From Comamonadaceae bacterium (lineage in GTDB: Bacteria > Pseudomonadota > Gammaproteobacteria > Burkholderiales > Burkholderiaceae_C): a DNA stretch of 64,000 nt. Where the stretch lies: NCBI GenBank assembly GCA_027484105.1, contig JAIXUG010000002.1:62001-126000 (forward strand). The letters are read 5' to 3'. The notes below the pieces were generated by a model. The model searched no databases and was not told where the DNA came from. It worked only from the letters and a program-made list of their open reading frames with translations. Of this stretch, positions 20,891 to 31,347 are shown piece after piece (position 1 is the first letter of the stretch; each line of letters starts with the position of its first letter). The translations under genes and the position numbers were made by a program.

Positions 20891-21958
20891 TCAAGAAAAA
20901 AGGCGTCTCGCCTGGGGCGAGCCTGCAGACAACTCCCGGGCATCCAGGGCGTCGTAAAGCTGCTGCAAGTCCAAACCAATCTGATCCAACACCGACTCAC
21001 TGAGGACTTGACCTTCACCGTCGGTGATCACACCGTCCATGGCCTGCGACAGCAAAACCGCGGCTTCCCGCAAACGAGCAAAAGGCTCATCTTCGCGGGC
21101 GGTTTGAGGCACATCCAGACTCAAGGCAAAGGAACGGATGGCCGACAGTGCTGGATCTTCGGCCAAGGCTGCATGGGTGTCGAAGGTGATGGAGAGCACC
21201 GGCGGCATGCCTTGAACGGCCGAGGGCAAAACCATGCGCCCGGGCATGACTCCCGGCACAAAACCCAAACGGGCCGCGTGCTGTTGGATGTATCCCGGAC
21301 TCCAGGCTGCACTGCGGGCGCAAAGGGTAAAGCTCAATTGGGCATCGTGGGTGCTGGCAAATTGGTCAAGCTCACGGGCTCGGGCAACCTCCTCCAGCAT
21401 GTCGCTGAAGCTGACCGTGCCACCTATGGCATCGGCAAACGCCTGGGTTTTGACGACGAACTCAGAAAACTCGATGTTGTTCAGCGCCCCCACCCGGTTG
21501 GCCAGTTGAACCCCAGCCTGAAATGCCGTGTAACGGCGCGAAGGGGCCAAGCCGTCCCACAAGCCCGTGTCTTGGGACAAACCTTCAACCGTGAACAATT
21601 TGCTGCCCACGCGTCGGGTGGCAGGCAGAGCATCCAAGGCGGCATCGCCTGACACCACCTGCTCCACTTCAATCAAGGCGATCACATCGATCAGGGCATC
21701 CAGTTGGGTTTTTCGCTCGGGCAAGGGCAAATTGGCGAAGCTGTCATCGAGTACCGGGTCAGAAGCCGCTGGCGGGCTCATGCCCAATTCGGTGCTCAAA
21801 ATGGGTTCGATGTCTGACGGGGTGGGTTCCCGCAAGGGATCCGCTTGACGGGGTTCGTTCTTGCGGGCGGTCCAATGGTTGTAAATCAACACCGCCAGCA
21901 CCGTCAGCCCCCCCAGGGCCGCCAGACTCAGTTGCAAGGAGCTCAACGATTCCAACAT
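20891..21958 (-). CDS. zipA: ZipA-like cell division protein (FtsZ-binding C-terminal domain)
   Basis: A 355-residue protein with one N-terminal membrane helix (about 8-28), a short charged and Pro-rich linker and a C-terminal region (about 200-340) consistent with the ZipA FtsZ-binding domain. ZipA tethers FtsZ to the inner membrane at the division site. The start at the ATG of MLESLSSLQ is preceded by GAGGAA at good spacing and lies 7 bases after the smc stop. Sequence similarity to enterobacterial ZipA is low, so the assignment leans on architecture and on the conserved smc-zipA-ligA order. Confidence 0.82.
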   Translation of the reverse strand: MLESLSSLQLSLAALGGLTVLAVLIYNHWTARKNEPRQADPLREPTPSDIEPILSTELGMSPPAASDPVLDDSFANLPLPERKTQLDALIDVIALIEVEQVVSGDAALDALPATRRVGSKLFTVEGLSQDTGLWDGLAPSRRYTAFQAGVQLANRVGALNNIEFSEFVVKTQAFADAIGGTVSFSDMLEEVARARELDQFASTHDAQLSFTLCARSAAWSPGYIQQHAARLGFVPGVMPGRMVLPSAVQGMPPVLSITFDTHAALAEDPALSAIRSFALSLDVPQTAREDEPFARLREAAVLLSQAMDGVITDGEGQVLSESVLDQIGLDLQQLYDALDARELSAGSPQARRLFS

Positions 21959-21965
21959 AAGTTCC

Positions 21966-24900
21966 TCAGGCCACATCGGCCAATGACACTGCAGACTCCA
22001 TGTCCACAGCCACAATGCGAGATACACCCTGCTCCTGCATGGTCACACCGATCAACTGTTCGGCCATTTCCATGGCAATCTTGTTGTGGCTGATGAACAG
22101 AAACTGGGTTTCCTTGCCCATGCCCTTGACCAGTTTGGCATAGCGCTCGGTGTTCGCGTCGTCCAGCGGCGCGTCCACCTCGTCCAACAAACAAAACGGA
22201 GCCGGGTTGAGCTGAAAAATCGCAAACACCAGCGCAATCGCCGTGAGGGCTTTTTCGCCACCCGACAGCAAGTGGATGGTCTGGTTTTTCTTGCCCGGGG
22301 GCTGCGCCATCACCTGCACGCCCGCGTCCAGAATCTCGTCGCCCGTCATCACCAAGCGGGCATTGCCGCCGCCAAACAACTCGGGGAACATGCGGCTGAA
22401 GTGCTCATTGACGATCTTGAAGGTGCCGCCCAACAATTCGCGGGTCTCGGCGTCGATCTTGCGGATCGCGTCTTCCAGCGTGTTCATCGCCTCGGTCAGG
22501 TCGGCGTTTTGGGAGTCCAGGAAGGTCTTGCGCTCACGCGAAGTGCTCAACTCTTCCAGCGCAGCCAGGTTGACCGGCCCCAAAGCCGTGATTTCGCGCT
22601 GGATGCGGTCGATCTCACCTTGCAGACCCGTCACGCGCACCTGCCCTGCCTCGATCGAAGCGGCCACCGCCTCCAGGTCGGCTTGCGCATCGGCCAGCAG
22701 CTGGGTGTACTGCTCCAGCCCCAGACGGGCTGCTTGCTCTTTGAGCTGCAAATCGGTGATGCGCTGGCGCAGGGGATCGAGTTCGCGCTCAAACGAGACG
22801 CGCCGTTCATCGCTGGCACGCAACTTGGCGGTCAGGTCGTCGTAGGCACTGCGGCGGGTGGCCAGCGCTTGCTCGCGCTCCAGTTTCAAGGCCAAGACGT
22901 TTTGCAAACCGGCTTGCGCCGCAGCATCGGTCAGGCGGCTGAGTTCATCACGGGCGCGCTGCATGTCGGTGTCGATGCTGGCCACTTGCTGCTGCGCTGT
23001 TTCGATGGTGCGCTGCAGTTCGGCGCGGCGCGCGTCCAAGCTGCGTTGCGAGAATTGGGCTTCCTGGGCGCGGCGCTCCAGGCTGCGCTGTTGTTCGCGG
23101 CACTCGGCCAGCTTGCGCTCGGCCTCGATCACGCGCTCGTCCAGCTGGGCGTGACGCTCTTGCGTGTCGGCCAGCTGCATGTCCAGCTCTTCAAAACGGG
23201 CTTCGGCGGTCACGCGACGCTCTTGCAACTCGTCCAGCAAAGCTTCGACTTCGGCCAGATCGTTGTTGATTTGCTCACTGCGGGCGCGGGTTTGCGCCAC
23301 CAACTGTGACAGGCGCAAGGTCTCGACCTGCAGCTCGTGGGTGCGCGACTGGCTCTCGCTGGCTTCGCGGCGCACGGTGATCAAACGTTGCGAGGCGTCG
23401 GCATAGGCCGCTTCGGCACGCACCAGCGCACTGCGGCTTTCTTCAGAAATCAGGGTCTGGGCACGCAGCTGTTTTTCGAGGTTTTCGATTTCCTGGGCAC
23501 GGCCCAGCAATCCGGCTTGCTCGGAGTCTGGCGCGTAAAACACCACGCTGTTGAGTTGAACCGCATGGCCAGCCTGCACCAACAGGGTTTCACCCGCTTG
23601 CAGCTGGCCACGCCAGGCCAATGCTTCTTCCATGCTGGGGGCGGTGAAACAGCCTTGCAGCCAGTCGGTCAGCAAAGCTGCCAAACCCGCATCGTGCACA
23701 CGCAGCAAGTCGGCCAAAGGCTGACAGCCTGCGGGCAGGCCGCTGCGCGCCACGGCTTTGGTGGCCAGCGGTGGACTGAAAAATGAGAGCTTGGCGGGCG
23801 GCGCGTCATTGGCAAACGACCGCACCATGTCCAATCGAGAGACTTCCAGCGCCGACAGGCGCTCACGCAGGGCCGCTTCGAGGGCATTTTCCCATCCGGG
23901 TTCGATGTGGATTCGGCTCCACAGGCCTTCGAGACCCTCCATGCCGTGCTTGGCCAGCCAGGGCTTGAGTTTGCCATCGGTGCGCACCTTCTCTTGCAGG
24001 GCTTTGAGTGCCTCGATCCGGGCGCTCAGATCGGCCAGGCGGGCCGATTCATCGTTGACAGAGACTTGGCGGCTGCGGCGGTCTTCGTCCAGCGCCGGCA
24101 CCTGATCTTGCAGGTCTTGCAAGCGGGCTTCAGATTCTGCGCAAAGCGCTTCGGCCTCGGCCAGTTGCTGTTGCAAGTGGTGCAAACGGGCCTCATCGGG
24201 CGCGGCCAGGGCGTTGCGGTCGGTCAAAAGGCGTTCGCGTCGCAAGTCCAGTTGGCGCGATTGCTCTTCAACGTTGCGTTGGTCCGCAGCCAGCACGCCG
24301 ATCTGTTGCTGCACCTGAACCACCGTCGCGCGTTGGGCGGTGGCGTCGTTTTGGGCTTGGCGCAGGGCTTCTTCCAGATCAGGCAAAGCCATGGCCTGCT
24401 CTTCCACCTGCGCGGCCAAGGTCATGCTCTGGTCTTCGGCCAGGGCCACCTGCGCAGCCAAGGACTCCAGCTCGGCCTGCGCGTCTTGGCTGCGGGTTCC
24501 CCACTGGGCGGTTTGTTCTAGCAATTGCTGCAGACGCAGCTCGGCACGCTGGCGGCCTTCCACCACGAATCGGATTTCGGCCTCCAGACGTCCCACTTCG
24601 GCGCTGGCTTCGTACAAAGCGCCTTGCGCCTGGTTGACCTGGTCGCCTGCGGCGTAATGCGCCTGTCGGATGGTTTCCAGATCGGCCTCGACATGGCGCA
24701 AATCGGCCATGCGCGACTCCAGCGCGTTGACCGCCTGCTCCACCTCAGACTTCATGCGGCCCTGATCGGCCTCGGCGTCTCGGCGCTTCAAAAACCAAAG
24801 CTGGTGCTGCTTGAGCGCGCTGTCGGCTTGCAGGGTGTTGTAACGCTGTGCCACTTCCGCTTGCTTCTCGAGTTTTTCGAGGTTGGCATTGAGCTCGCGC

Positions 24901-25493
24901 AGGATGTCCTCCACCCGGGTCAGATTCTCGCGGGTGTCCGACAGGCGGTTCTCGGTCTCGCGTCGGCGTTCCTTGTATTTGGACACCCCGGCCGCCTCTT
25001 CGAGGAACAAGCGCAGCTCTTCGGGGCGCGATTCGATGATGCGGCTGATGGTGCCCTGGCCAATGATGGCGTAGGCGCGCGGCCCCAGACCCGTGCCCAG
25101 GAAGACGTCCTGCACGTCACGGCGGCGCACCGGTTGGTTGTTGATGAAATAACTGCTGTTGCCGTCGCGGGTCAGCACACGTTTGACCGCGATTTCGGCA
25201 AACTGGCCCCACTGACCACCGGCGCGGTGGTCGGCGTTGTCAAACACCAATTCCACACTGGCACGGCTGGCGGGTTTGCGGGTGGTGGTGCCGTTGAAGA
25301 TCACGTCTTGCATGGACTCGCCACGCAATTCCGACGCTTTGGACTCGCCCAGAACCCAGCGTACCGCGTCCATGATGTTGGATTTGCCGCAACCGTTAGG
25401 CCCAACCACCCCCACCAACTGCCCAGGCAGCAGGAAATTGGTTGGTTCGGCAAACGATTTGAAGCCTGAAAGCTTGATGGAATTGAGGCGCAC
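21966..25493 (-). CDS. smc: Chromosome segregation protein SMC, GTG start
   Basis: An SMC ATPase of about 1175 residues: N-terminal Walker A GPNGCGKSN (31-39), a long coiled coil, a central hinge (about residues 495-640), a second coiled coil, and the C-terminal ATPase half with LLSGGEKAL near 1075 and LLDEVDAPLDD near 1100. It organises and segregates the chromosome with ScpA/ScpB. I chose the GTG at 25493 because it gives the conserved RLNSIKLSGFKSF beginning; the frame is open 22 codons further, but that part looks non-homologous. No clear Shine-Dalgarno sequence is seen for the GTG, so the start is less certain than the gene. Confidence 0.94.
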   Translation of the reverse strand: MRLNSIKLSGFKSFAEPTNFLLPGQLVGVVGPNGCGKSNIMDAVRWVLGESKASELRGESMQDVIFNGTTTRKPASRASVELVFDNADHRAGGQWGQFAEIAVKRVLTRDGNSSYFINNQPVRRRDVQDVFLGTGLGPRAYAIIGQGTISRIIESRPEELRLFLEEAAGVSKYKERRRETENRLSDTRENLTRVEDILRELNANLEKLEKQAEVAQRYNTLQADSALKQHQLWFLKRRDAEADQGRMKSEVEQAVNALESRMADLRHVEADLETIRQAHYAAGDQVNQAQGALYEASAEVGRLEAEIRFVVEGRQRAELRLQQLLEQTAQWGTRSQDAQAELESLAAQVALAEDQSMTLAAQVEEQAMALPDLEEALRQAQNDATAQRATVVQVQQQIGVLAADQRNVEEQSRQLDLRRERLLTDRNALAAPDEARLHHLQQQLAEAEALCAESEARLQDLQDQVPALDEDRRSRQVSVNDESARLADLSARIEALKALQEKVRTDGKLKPWLAKHGMEGLEGLWSRIHIEPGWENALEAALRERLSALEVSRLDMVRSFANDAPPAKLSFFSPPLATKAVARSGLPAGCQPLADLLRVHDAGLAALLTDWLQGCFTAPSMEEALAWRGQLQAGETLLVQAGHAVQLNSVVFYAPDSEQAGLLGRAQEIENLEKQLRAQTLISEESRSALVRAEAAYADASQRLITVRREASESQSRTHELQVETLRLSQLVAQTRARSEQINNDLAEVEALLDELQERRVTAEARFEELDMQLADTQERHAQLDERVIEAERKLAECREQQRSLERRAQEAQFSQRSLDARRAELQRTIETAQQQVASIDTDMQRARDELSRLTDAAAQAGLQNVLALKLEREQALATRRSAYDDLTAKLRASDERRVSFERELDPLRQRITDLQLKEQAARLGLEQYTQLLADAQADLEAVAASIEAGQVRVTGLQGEIDRIQREITALGPVNLAALEELSTSRERKTFLDSQNADLTEAMNTLEDAIRKIDAETRELLGGTFKIVNEHFSRMFPELFGGGNARLVMTGDEILDAGVQVMAQPPGKKNQTIHLLSGGEKALTAIALVFAIFQLNPAPFCLLDEVDAPLDDANTERYAKLVKGMGKETQFLFISHNKIAMEMAEQLIGVTMQEQGVSRIVAVDMESAVSLADVA

Positions 25494-25638
25494 GGCGGTC
25501 AGGCCAATCAAAAAAAGAACACGAAATGACGACAGCAGGCTGTCATCACCCCACACCAAAAGCCTGATTCCAGGCGATTCGAACAGTCTTCAATGTTAAC
25601 CCAGCAGACCCTCTCGGATCATCCCGGATAATCGGGGG

Positions 25639-26853
25639 ATGAATCCCCTACTCGCCAAGCTGCAGCCCTATCCTTTTGAGCGACTGAAACAACTCTTTTC
25701 GGGTGTGAAGCCCAACCCCGCATTCAAGCCCATCAGTTTGGGCATTGGCGAACCCAAGCACGCCACACCCGCCTTCATTCAGGAAGCGCTCAAGTCGGCG
25801 GTGGCGACGGGTTTGTCGGCCTACCCTGCCACAGCAGGCGAGCCCACTTTGCGCCAGGCCTGCGCCGCCTGGCTTCACACACGCTACAAGCTTTCTTTGG
25901 ACGCAACCACCCAGGTACTGCCGGTCAATGGCTCGCGCGAAGCCTTGTTTGCCCTGACGCAAACCGTGATCGACCCGACCCGCCCCGGCGCGACCGTGGT
26001 CAGCCCCAATCCCTTCTATCAAATTTACGAAGGCGCTGCTTTGCTGTCGGGTGCCATGCCCTACTACGTGCCCAGCGACCCTGCGCGCAACTTTGCCAAC
26101 GACTGGGACAGCGTGCCCGCCGAGGTTTGGGCCCGCACGCAACTGCTCTTTGTCTGCTCGCCCGGCAACCCCACCGGCGCGGTCATGCCGTTGACCGAAT
26201 GGGACAAGCTGTTTGCCCTGTCGGACCAACACGGTTTCGTGATCGCGTCAGACGAGTGTTACAGCGAGATTTATTTCCGCGAAGAAGCCCCCTTGGGCGG
26301 CCTTGAAGCCGCCCACCAGTTGGGCCGCACCGACTTCAAAAACCTGATCGCCTTCACCAGCCTGTCCAAACGCAGCAATGTGCCAGGCCTGCGCAGCGGT
26401 TTTGTGGCGGGTGATGCGGCCATCATCCAACAGTTTTTGCTCTACCGCACCTACCATGGCAGCGCCATGAGCCCGGTGGTACAAGCGGCCAGCGTGAGCG
26501 CTTGGGGTGACGAGGCCCATGTGGTGGACAACCGCAACCAGTACCGCACCAAGTTCGCCCAGGTCACGCCTGTGCTGGCCCAAGTGCTGGATGTGAAGCT
26601 GCCCGATGCCAGCTTTTACCTGTGGGCCGGTGTGCCGCATGGCTGGCAAGGCGATGACGCAGCCTTTGCCCAAGCACTCTATGCGGCCGAGAGTGTCACG
26701 GTGCTGCCAGGCAGCTACCTGGCACGTGACATTAATGGCAAAAACCCCGGTCAGGGTCGCATCCGCATGGCGCTGGTGGCCGAAACCGCCGAGTGCCTGG
26801 AAGCGGCCGAGCGCATCGCCCGTTTTGTGCGCGCCCACCCGAACAAGGCTTGA
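25639..26853 (+). CDS. dapC: Succinyldiaminopimelate transaminase
   Basis: A 404-residue class I/II aminotransferase with the DapC-type beginning (NPLLAKLQPYPFERL), the PGNPTG motif (175-180), DECYSE (205-210) and the Schiff-base lysine 244 in SLSKRSN. It makes N-succinyl-LL-diaminopimelate from the keto precursor in lysine and peptidoglycan synthesis. dapE follows after 3 bp, which supports the specific assignment over a generic aminotransferase. dapD, often between or beside them in Burkholderiales, is absent here. It is divergent from smc. Confidence 0.9.
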   Translation: MNPLLAKLQPYPFERLKQLFSGVKPNPAFKPISLGIGEPKHATPAFIQEALKSAVATGLSAYPATAGEPTLRQACAAWLHTRYKLSLDATTQVLPVNGSREALFALTQTVIDPTRPGATVVSPNPFYQIYEGAALLSGAMPYYVPSDPARNFANDWDSVPAEVWARTQLLFVCSPGNPTGAVMPLTEWDKLFALSDQHGFVIASDECYSEIYFREEAPLGGLEAAHQLGRTDFKNLIAFTSLSKRSNVPGLRSGFVAGDAAIIQQFLLYRTYHGSAMSPVVQAASVSAWGDEAHVVDNRNQYRTKFAQVTPVLAQVLDVKLPDASFYLWAGVPHGWQGDDAAFAQALYAAESVTVLPGSYLARDINGKNPGQGRIRMALVAETAECLEAAERIARFVRAHPNKA

Positions 26854-26856
26854 ACC

Positions 26857-28029
26857 ATGCACACCGACCCCACCTGCGACAACACCCTTCGACTGGCTGA
26901 GCAGCTGATCTCCAAACCCTCGGTCACGCCCGATGACGCGGGTTGCCTGGACTTGATCACTGCCGCCCTGAAGCCACTGGGCTTTGTCTGCGAATTCATG
27001 GATTCCGGCCCGGACACTTTCCGCGTGCGCAACCTCTGGGCCAAGCGTGCAGGCACCTCCAGCCAAACTCTGGCTTTTGCAGGGCACACCGACGTGGTCC
27101 CTACCGGTCCCCTTGCACAATGGAGCAGCGACCCTTTCACCCCCACCCACCGCGATGGCAAGCTGTTTGGCCGAGGTGCGAGCGACATGAAGACTTCGCT
27201 GGCGGCCATGGTGGTGGCGGTGCAAGAGTTTTTGGCGGCCAACCCCAACCCGGCTTTGGGCATCGCCTTTTTGCTGACCAGCGACGAGGAAGGCCCTGCG
27301 CTCGACGGCACAGTGGTGGTGTGCAAAGCGCTCCAGGCCCGAGGTGACGCGCCGCAGTTTTGCATCGTGGGCGAGCCCACATCGGTGCTGCAAACCGGGG
27401 ACATGATCAAGAACGGCCGACGCGGCACCATGAGCGGCAAGCTGACGGTCAAGGGCGTGCAAGGCCACATCGCCTACCCGCACCTGGCCGACAACCCCAT
27501 CCACCGCCTGGCACCGGCGCTGGCCGAACTGGTGGGCATCCGCTGGGACGAAGGCAACGCCTTCTTCCCCCCCACCAGCTGGCAAGTGAGCAACATCCAC
27601 GCGGGCACCAGCGCGAGCAACGTGATCCCCGGCGACTGTGTGGTGGACTTCAACTTCCGTTTTTGTACCGAATCCACACCCGAGAGCCTGCAGCAAGGCC
27701 TGACCGCCGTGCTGGACCGCCATGGTTTGAAATACGAGCTGAACTGGACCATCGGCGGTCTGCCGTTTTTGACCACCCCCGGCACCCTGGTGGCCGCCAT
27801 CCAAAAAGCCATTGCCGATGAAACCGGTCTCACCACCGAGCTGTCCACCACCGGTGGCACCAGCGACGGCCGCTTCATCGCGCAAATTTGCCCGCAGGTC
27901 ATCGAGTTTGGCCCGCCCAACGCCACCATCCACAAGGTCAACGAGCATGTGGCGCTGAGTGACATCGCGCCGCTCAAGGGGGTTTACCGCCGCACCCTGG
28001 AACAACTCAATGCAGGCTTGTCTGCATGA
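26857..28029 (+). CDS. dapE: Succinyl-diaminopimelate desuccinylase
   Basis: A 390-residue M20 zinc peptidase-family enzyme. The metal and catalytic residues are visible as GHTDV (His77, Asp79), GRGASDM (Asp110) and SDEEGPA (Glu144/145). It hydrolyses N-succinyl-LL-diaminopimelate to succinate and LL-diaminopimelate, the step after DapC. The ending overlaps prmB (ATGA). Length is slightly above the common 375. Confidence 0.95.
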   Translation: MHTDPTCDNTLRLAEQLISKPSVTPDDAGCLDLITAALKPLGFVCEFMDSGPDTFRVRNLWAKRAGTSSQTLAFAGHTDVVPTGPLAQWSSDPFTPTHRDGKLFGRGASDMKTSLAAMVVAVQEFLAANPNPALGIAFLLTSDEEGPALDGTVVVCKALQARGDAPQFCIVGEPTSVLQTGDMIKNGRRGTMSGKLTVKGVQGHIAYPHLADNPIHRLAPALAELVGIRWDEGNAFFPPTSWQVSNIHAGTSASNVIPGDCVVDFNFRFCTESTPESLQQGLTAVLDRHGLKYELNWTIGGLPFLTTPGTLVAAIQKAIADETGLTTELSTTGGTSDGRFIAQICPQVIEFGPPNATIHKVNEHVALSDIAPLKGVYRRTLEQLNAGLSA

Positions 28030-28904
28030 GCGCATTGACCCTCTCGGGTTTGATCGCGGCATCGGCCGAGCGGCTCACGCAAGCGGGCGTTGCGTTTGGC
28101 CACGGCACACTCAACGCCTTTGACGAAGCCGTCTGGCTGGTGCTTTGGCGCCTGGGCCTGCCGCTGGACACCGATCTGGACGAATTGGCAGCACAATCCC
28201 TGACGCCCGAGCAGCAAGCGGCGTGTGCGTCGCTGATCGAGGAGCGCATCGCCACCCGCAAACCCGCCGCCTACTTAACCAACGAAGCCTGGCTGCAAGG
28301 CGTGTCGTTTTACATCGACGAACGCGCCATCGTGCCGCGCAGCCTGATTGCCGAGGTGCTGGCCGACGGCACCATTGACGCCTGGTTGTCTGACCAGACC
28401 ACCCGCGTGCTGGACTTGTGCACCGGCAACGGCAGCCTGGCCGTGCTGGCGGCGCTGGCCTGGCCCGAGGTGCAAGTCACCGGGGCCGATATTTCGAATG
28501 ACGCGCTGGCCGTGGCCACCATCAACGTGGATCGCCACGCGCTGCATGAGCGGGTGAAGCTGGTGAACAGCGATGGCTTGTTGGCCCTGCCCGGCCCTTT
28601 TGATGTGATCCTGTGCAACCCCCCCTATGTGTGCCAAGTCAGCATGGATGCCCTGCCCGCTGAATACCGCGCCGAGCCCGAACTGGCCCTCGCAGGCGGC
28701 ACCGATGGCATGGATTTCGTGCGCCAGCTGTTCAAGTCGGCGCCATCGCGGATGACGGAACAGGCAGTTCTGGTGCTGGAGATCGGCAACGAAGTCGCGC
28801 ACTTCATGGCGGCTTTTCCCGACCTCGAAGTGGTCTGGCTCGACACCAGTGCAGGCGACGATCAGGTGCTGCTGGTCACCTGGGAATCCCTGCTTGCGCT
28901 GTGA
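28026..28904 (+). CDS. prmB: 50S ribosomal protein L3 N5-glutamine methyltransferase
   Basis: A 292-residue HemK-family SAM methyltransferase with an N-terminal helical domain, DLCTGNG (130-136, SAM binding) and the catalytic NPPYV (198-202). Versus PrmC, the pattern [24 protein letters not shown] is of the PrmB kind, whose substrate is Gln150 of ribosomal protein L3. It is translationally coupled to dapE by a 4-base overlap. Confidence 0.9.
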   Translation: MSALTLSGLIAASAERLTQAGVAFGHGTLNAFDEAVWLVLWRLGLPLDTDLDELAAQSLTPEQQAACASLIEERIATRKPAAYLTNEAWLQGVSFYIDERAIVPRSLIAEVLADGTIDAWLSDQTTRVLDLCTGNGSLAVLAALAWPEVQVTGADISNDALAVATINVDRHALHERVKLVNSDGLLALPGPFDVILCNPPYVCQVSMDALPAEYRAEPELALAGGTDGMDFVRQLFKSAPSRMTEQAVLVLEIGNEVAHFMAAFPDLEVVWLDTSAGDDQVLLVTWESLLAL

Positions 28905-29055
28905 ATGCCCACCCCACCACAGGTCAAGCGATAACAAACCTTTGAACCTGACATCAAGCCGATGGTCAGATCGGCGAAAATGGCGCACGACACCTTTGAG
29001 GTCAGCCCTCAACTGACCCTACCCTCCTCCGGATCCCTTCCGGACACTGCTTTTC

Positions 29056-31071
29056 ATGATTCAACTTAAAAACGTCACCCTCCGCCGTGGCTCTAAAGTG
29101 CTGCTGGACCAGGCCTCGGTCACCCTCAACCCCGGGGAAAAAATCGGCTTGGTTGGGCGCAATGGCGCAGGCAAATCCACCTTGTTCGCGCTGTTCAACG
29201 GCACGCTGCACGAGGACGGGGGCGATTTCGACATGCCCAAAGCCTGGCGCATGGCTCAGGTGGCGCAAAACATGCCCGAGACCGACCAGCCGGCATCGGA
29301 CTTTGTGCTGGAGGGCGACACCCGCCTGGCCGAACTGCGCGAGCGTTTGGCGGCAGCCGAGGCCAGCGGCGATGGCATGGAGATGGCCCATGTGTACACG
29401 GACCTCGCCGACGCAGGCGACCATGACGCATTGCCACGCGCCGAGGCCCTGATTTTGGGCCTGGGTTTTCGAGTGGACGAACTGAACAAGCCAGTCAACA
29501 GCTTTTCGGGCGGCTGGCGCATGCGCTTGCAATTGGCCCGCGCCCTGATGTGCCCCTCCGACATCTTGCTGCTGGACGAACCCACCAACCACCTGGACTT
29601 GGACGCGCTGGTGTGGCTGGAAGCCTGGCTGCAGCGCTATGCCGGCACCATGATCGTGATCAGCCACGACCGCGAGTTTTTGGACGCAGTGACCAACGTG
29701 ACTTTGCACATCGAACACGCCAAGCTGACCCGTTACGGCAGCAATTACAGTGGCTTTGAAATCCTGCGTGCGCAGCAAATGGAATTGCAGCAGGCCTCTT
29801 TTGCCAAACAGCAAGACAAGATCGCCCACCTGCAAAAGTTCATCAACCGCTTCAAGGCGCAGGCCAGCAAAGCCAAACAAGCGCAAAGTCGCGTCAAAGC
29901 GCTCGAGCGGATGGAAAAAGTCGCTCCGCTGCTGGCCGAGGCCGAATTCACCTTTGGCTTCAAGGCGCCCAACAACCTGCCCAACCCGATGCTGGCCATC
30001 AGCGAGGCGAGCTTTGGTTACACCGTGAACGAGGCACCCAAAGCCATCTTGCAAGGCGTCAGCAAATCGGTGCTGGCGGGTCAGCGCATCGGCATTTTGG
30101 GGGCCAACGGCCAGGGCAAGTCCACCCTGGTCAAGACCATTGCCCGCACCATGCCATTGCTGGAAGGCACGCTGACCGAGGGCAAGGGCCTGAACATCGG
30201 CTACTTTGCACAGCAAGAACTCGATGTGCTGCACCCGAATGACAATCCGCTGGAACACATGATCCGGCTGGCCAAAGAGCTGGGGCCGGGCAGTGGCGAA
30301 CCGAGCCGCGAGCAAGACCTGCGCAACTACCTGGGCACTTTCAACTTCTCGGGCGACATGGTCAAGCAGTCCGTGGGCTCGATGAGCGGCGGTGAGAAAG
30401 CCCGTCTGGTGCTGGCCATGATCGTGTGGCAGAGGCCCAATTTGCTGCTGCTGGACGAACCGACCAACCACCTGGACTTGGCCACGCGCGAGGCGCTGTC
30501 CATGGCCCTCAACGAATTTGAGGGCACTGTGATGTTGGTCAGCCACGACCGCGCCTTGCTGCGCGCCGTGTGCGATGAGTTCTGGATGGTGGGTCGGGGC
30601 AAGGTCGAGCCGTTTGACGGCGATCTGGACGATTATCAAAAGTACCTGCTGGAGGAATCCAAACGCCTGCGTGAAGAGGCCAAGAATGCCTCACGCGAGC
30701 CGACCGTGTTGGCCACGGAGCCCGCAACGCAAGAGCCCTCACCAGCGATCGTGCCCGTGGCATTGCCCTTGGCCACAGCCCATGCCGCTGTCATCCGCAG
30801 CGCCGAACAACGCAAACTCGATGCGCAAAAACGCCAGCAATTGGCCGAGCAAACCCGTCCCTTGAAACGCGAATTGGCGCAAAACGAGCAACGCATGACG
30901 AGCATCGAGGCCGAAAAATCCCAGCTTGAACAACTGCTGACAACCCCACTGCCTCCGGCTGAAATTGCCGAAGCTGGCCGCCGACTCAAGGCCCTGGCCG
31001 ATGAGGTGAGCACCCTGGAAGAGCGTTGGCTTGAGCTGTCTTCTTTGCTGGAAGAAGCGACTTCGACTTGA
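29056..31071 (+). CDS. ABC-F family ATPase (YheS/Uup type)
   Basis: A 671-residue protein with two ABC domains in one chain and no membrane segments: Walker A GRNGAGKS (34-41) and GANGQGKS (349-356), signatures FSGGW and MSGGEKA, and two LLLDEPTNHLDL Walker B motifs. Between the domains is the P-site tRNA-interaction linker, rich in Lys and Gln. The C-terminal 140 residues are a charged coiled coil after an Ala/Pro stretch. ABC-F proteins act on the ribosome E site to rescue or modulate translation. The layout is closest to YheS. The 151-bp gap before it holds no gene; no strong ribosome-binding site is seen. Confidence 0.9.
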   Translation: MIQLKNVTLRRGSKVLLDQASVTLNPGEKIGLVGRNGAGKSTLFALFNGTLHEDGGDFDMPKAWRMAQVAQNMPETDQPASDFVLEGDTRLAELRERLAAAEASGDGMEMAHVYTDLADAGDHDALPRAEALILGLGFRVDELNKPVNSFSGGWRMRLQLARALMCPSDILLLDEPTNHLDLDALVWLEAWLQRYAGTMIVISHDREFLDAVTNVTLHIEHAKLTRYGSNYSGFEILRAQQMELQQASFAKQQDKIAHLQKFINRFKAQASKAKQAQSRVKALERMEKVAPLLAEAEFTFGFKAPNNLPNPMLAISEASFGYTVNEAPKAILQGVSKSVLAGQRIGILGANGQGKSTLVKTIARTMPLLEGTLTEGKGLNIGYFAQQELDVLHPNDNPLEHMIRLAKELGPGSGEPSREQDLRNYLGTFNFSGDMVKQSVGSMSGGEKARLVLAMIVWQRPNLLLLDEPTNHLDLATREALSMALNEFEGTVMLVSHDRALLRAVCDEFWMVGRGKVEPFDGDLDDYQKYLLEESKRLREEAKNASREPTVLATEPATQEPSPAIVPVALPLATAHAAVIRSAEQRKLDAQKRQQLAEQTRPLKRELAQNEQRMTSIEAEKSQLEQLLTTPLPPAEIAEAGRRLKALADEVSTLEERWLELSSLLEEATST

Positions 31072-31188
31072 AAGCCCGCGGTCCTTCTCTTCCCTGGCGT
31101 CGCGGTCGAGCAGTGCCCAAATGAACGTCGATGCCATCAGAGCACCCCGCAGACTGCGGCATGAGGACTTGACAGGGCCACACAAAGA

Positions 31189-31222
31189 AAAAGCACTTTG
31201 AACCGAAGTACAAAGTGCTTTT
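31189..31222. terminator. Terminator for tRNA-Lys (and possibly the ABC-F gene)
   Basis: A perfect 12-bp stem (AAAAGCACTTTG, 31189-31200, with its complement at 31211-31222) around a 10-base loop. On the minus strand it ends in TTTTTC just after tRNA-Lys; on the plus strand it ends in TTTT after the ABC-F gene, so it may serve both. Confidence 0.8.
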
Positions 31223-31227
31223 GAATT

Positions 31228-31303
31228 TGGTGGGACCAGCGGGGGTCGAACCCACGACAAACGGATTAAAAGTCCGCTGCTCTACCAACTGAGCTATGGT
31301 CCC
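31228..31303 (-). tRNA. tRNA-Lys (anticodon TTT)
   Basis: A 76-base class-I tRNA: acceptor GGGACCA with encoded CCA, D arm AGCTCAGTTGGTAGAGC, anticodon stem around loop CTTTTAA (anticodon at 31268-31270, A at position 37) and T arm GTGGGTTCGACCCCCGC. It reads AAA and AAG. As an ANN-decoding tRNA with A37 it is a substrate for t6A, and its upstream neighbour tcdA makes the cyclic form of that base. Confidence 0.97.
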
Positions 31304-31338
31304 TGTGCTGTTGAGCGGCGCACTACAGCAAGACTCAG

Positions 31339-31344
31339 ATTATA
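31339..31344 (-). promoter_or_regulatory. Candidate -10 box upstream of tRNA-Lys
   Basis: TATAAT on the minus strand lies about 35 bases before the mature tRNA 5' end and just after the tcdA stop, so tRNA-Lys may have its own promoter. No good -35 box was found. Confidence 0.35.
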
Positions 31345-31347
31345 GCC

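Noticed and set aside
26248..28062. 604-codon frame opposite dapC-dapE
   Set aside because: Antisense shadow across two well-supported genes, with no family features.
29002..30639. 545-codon frame opposite the ABC-F gene
   Set aside because: Shadow frame; the opposite strand has two complete ABC domains.
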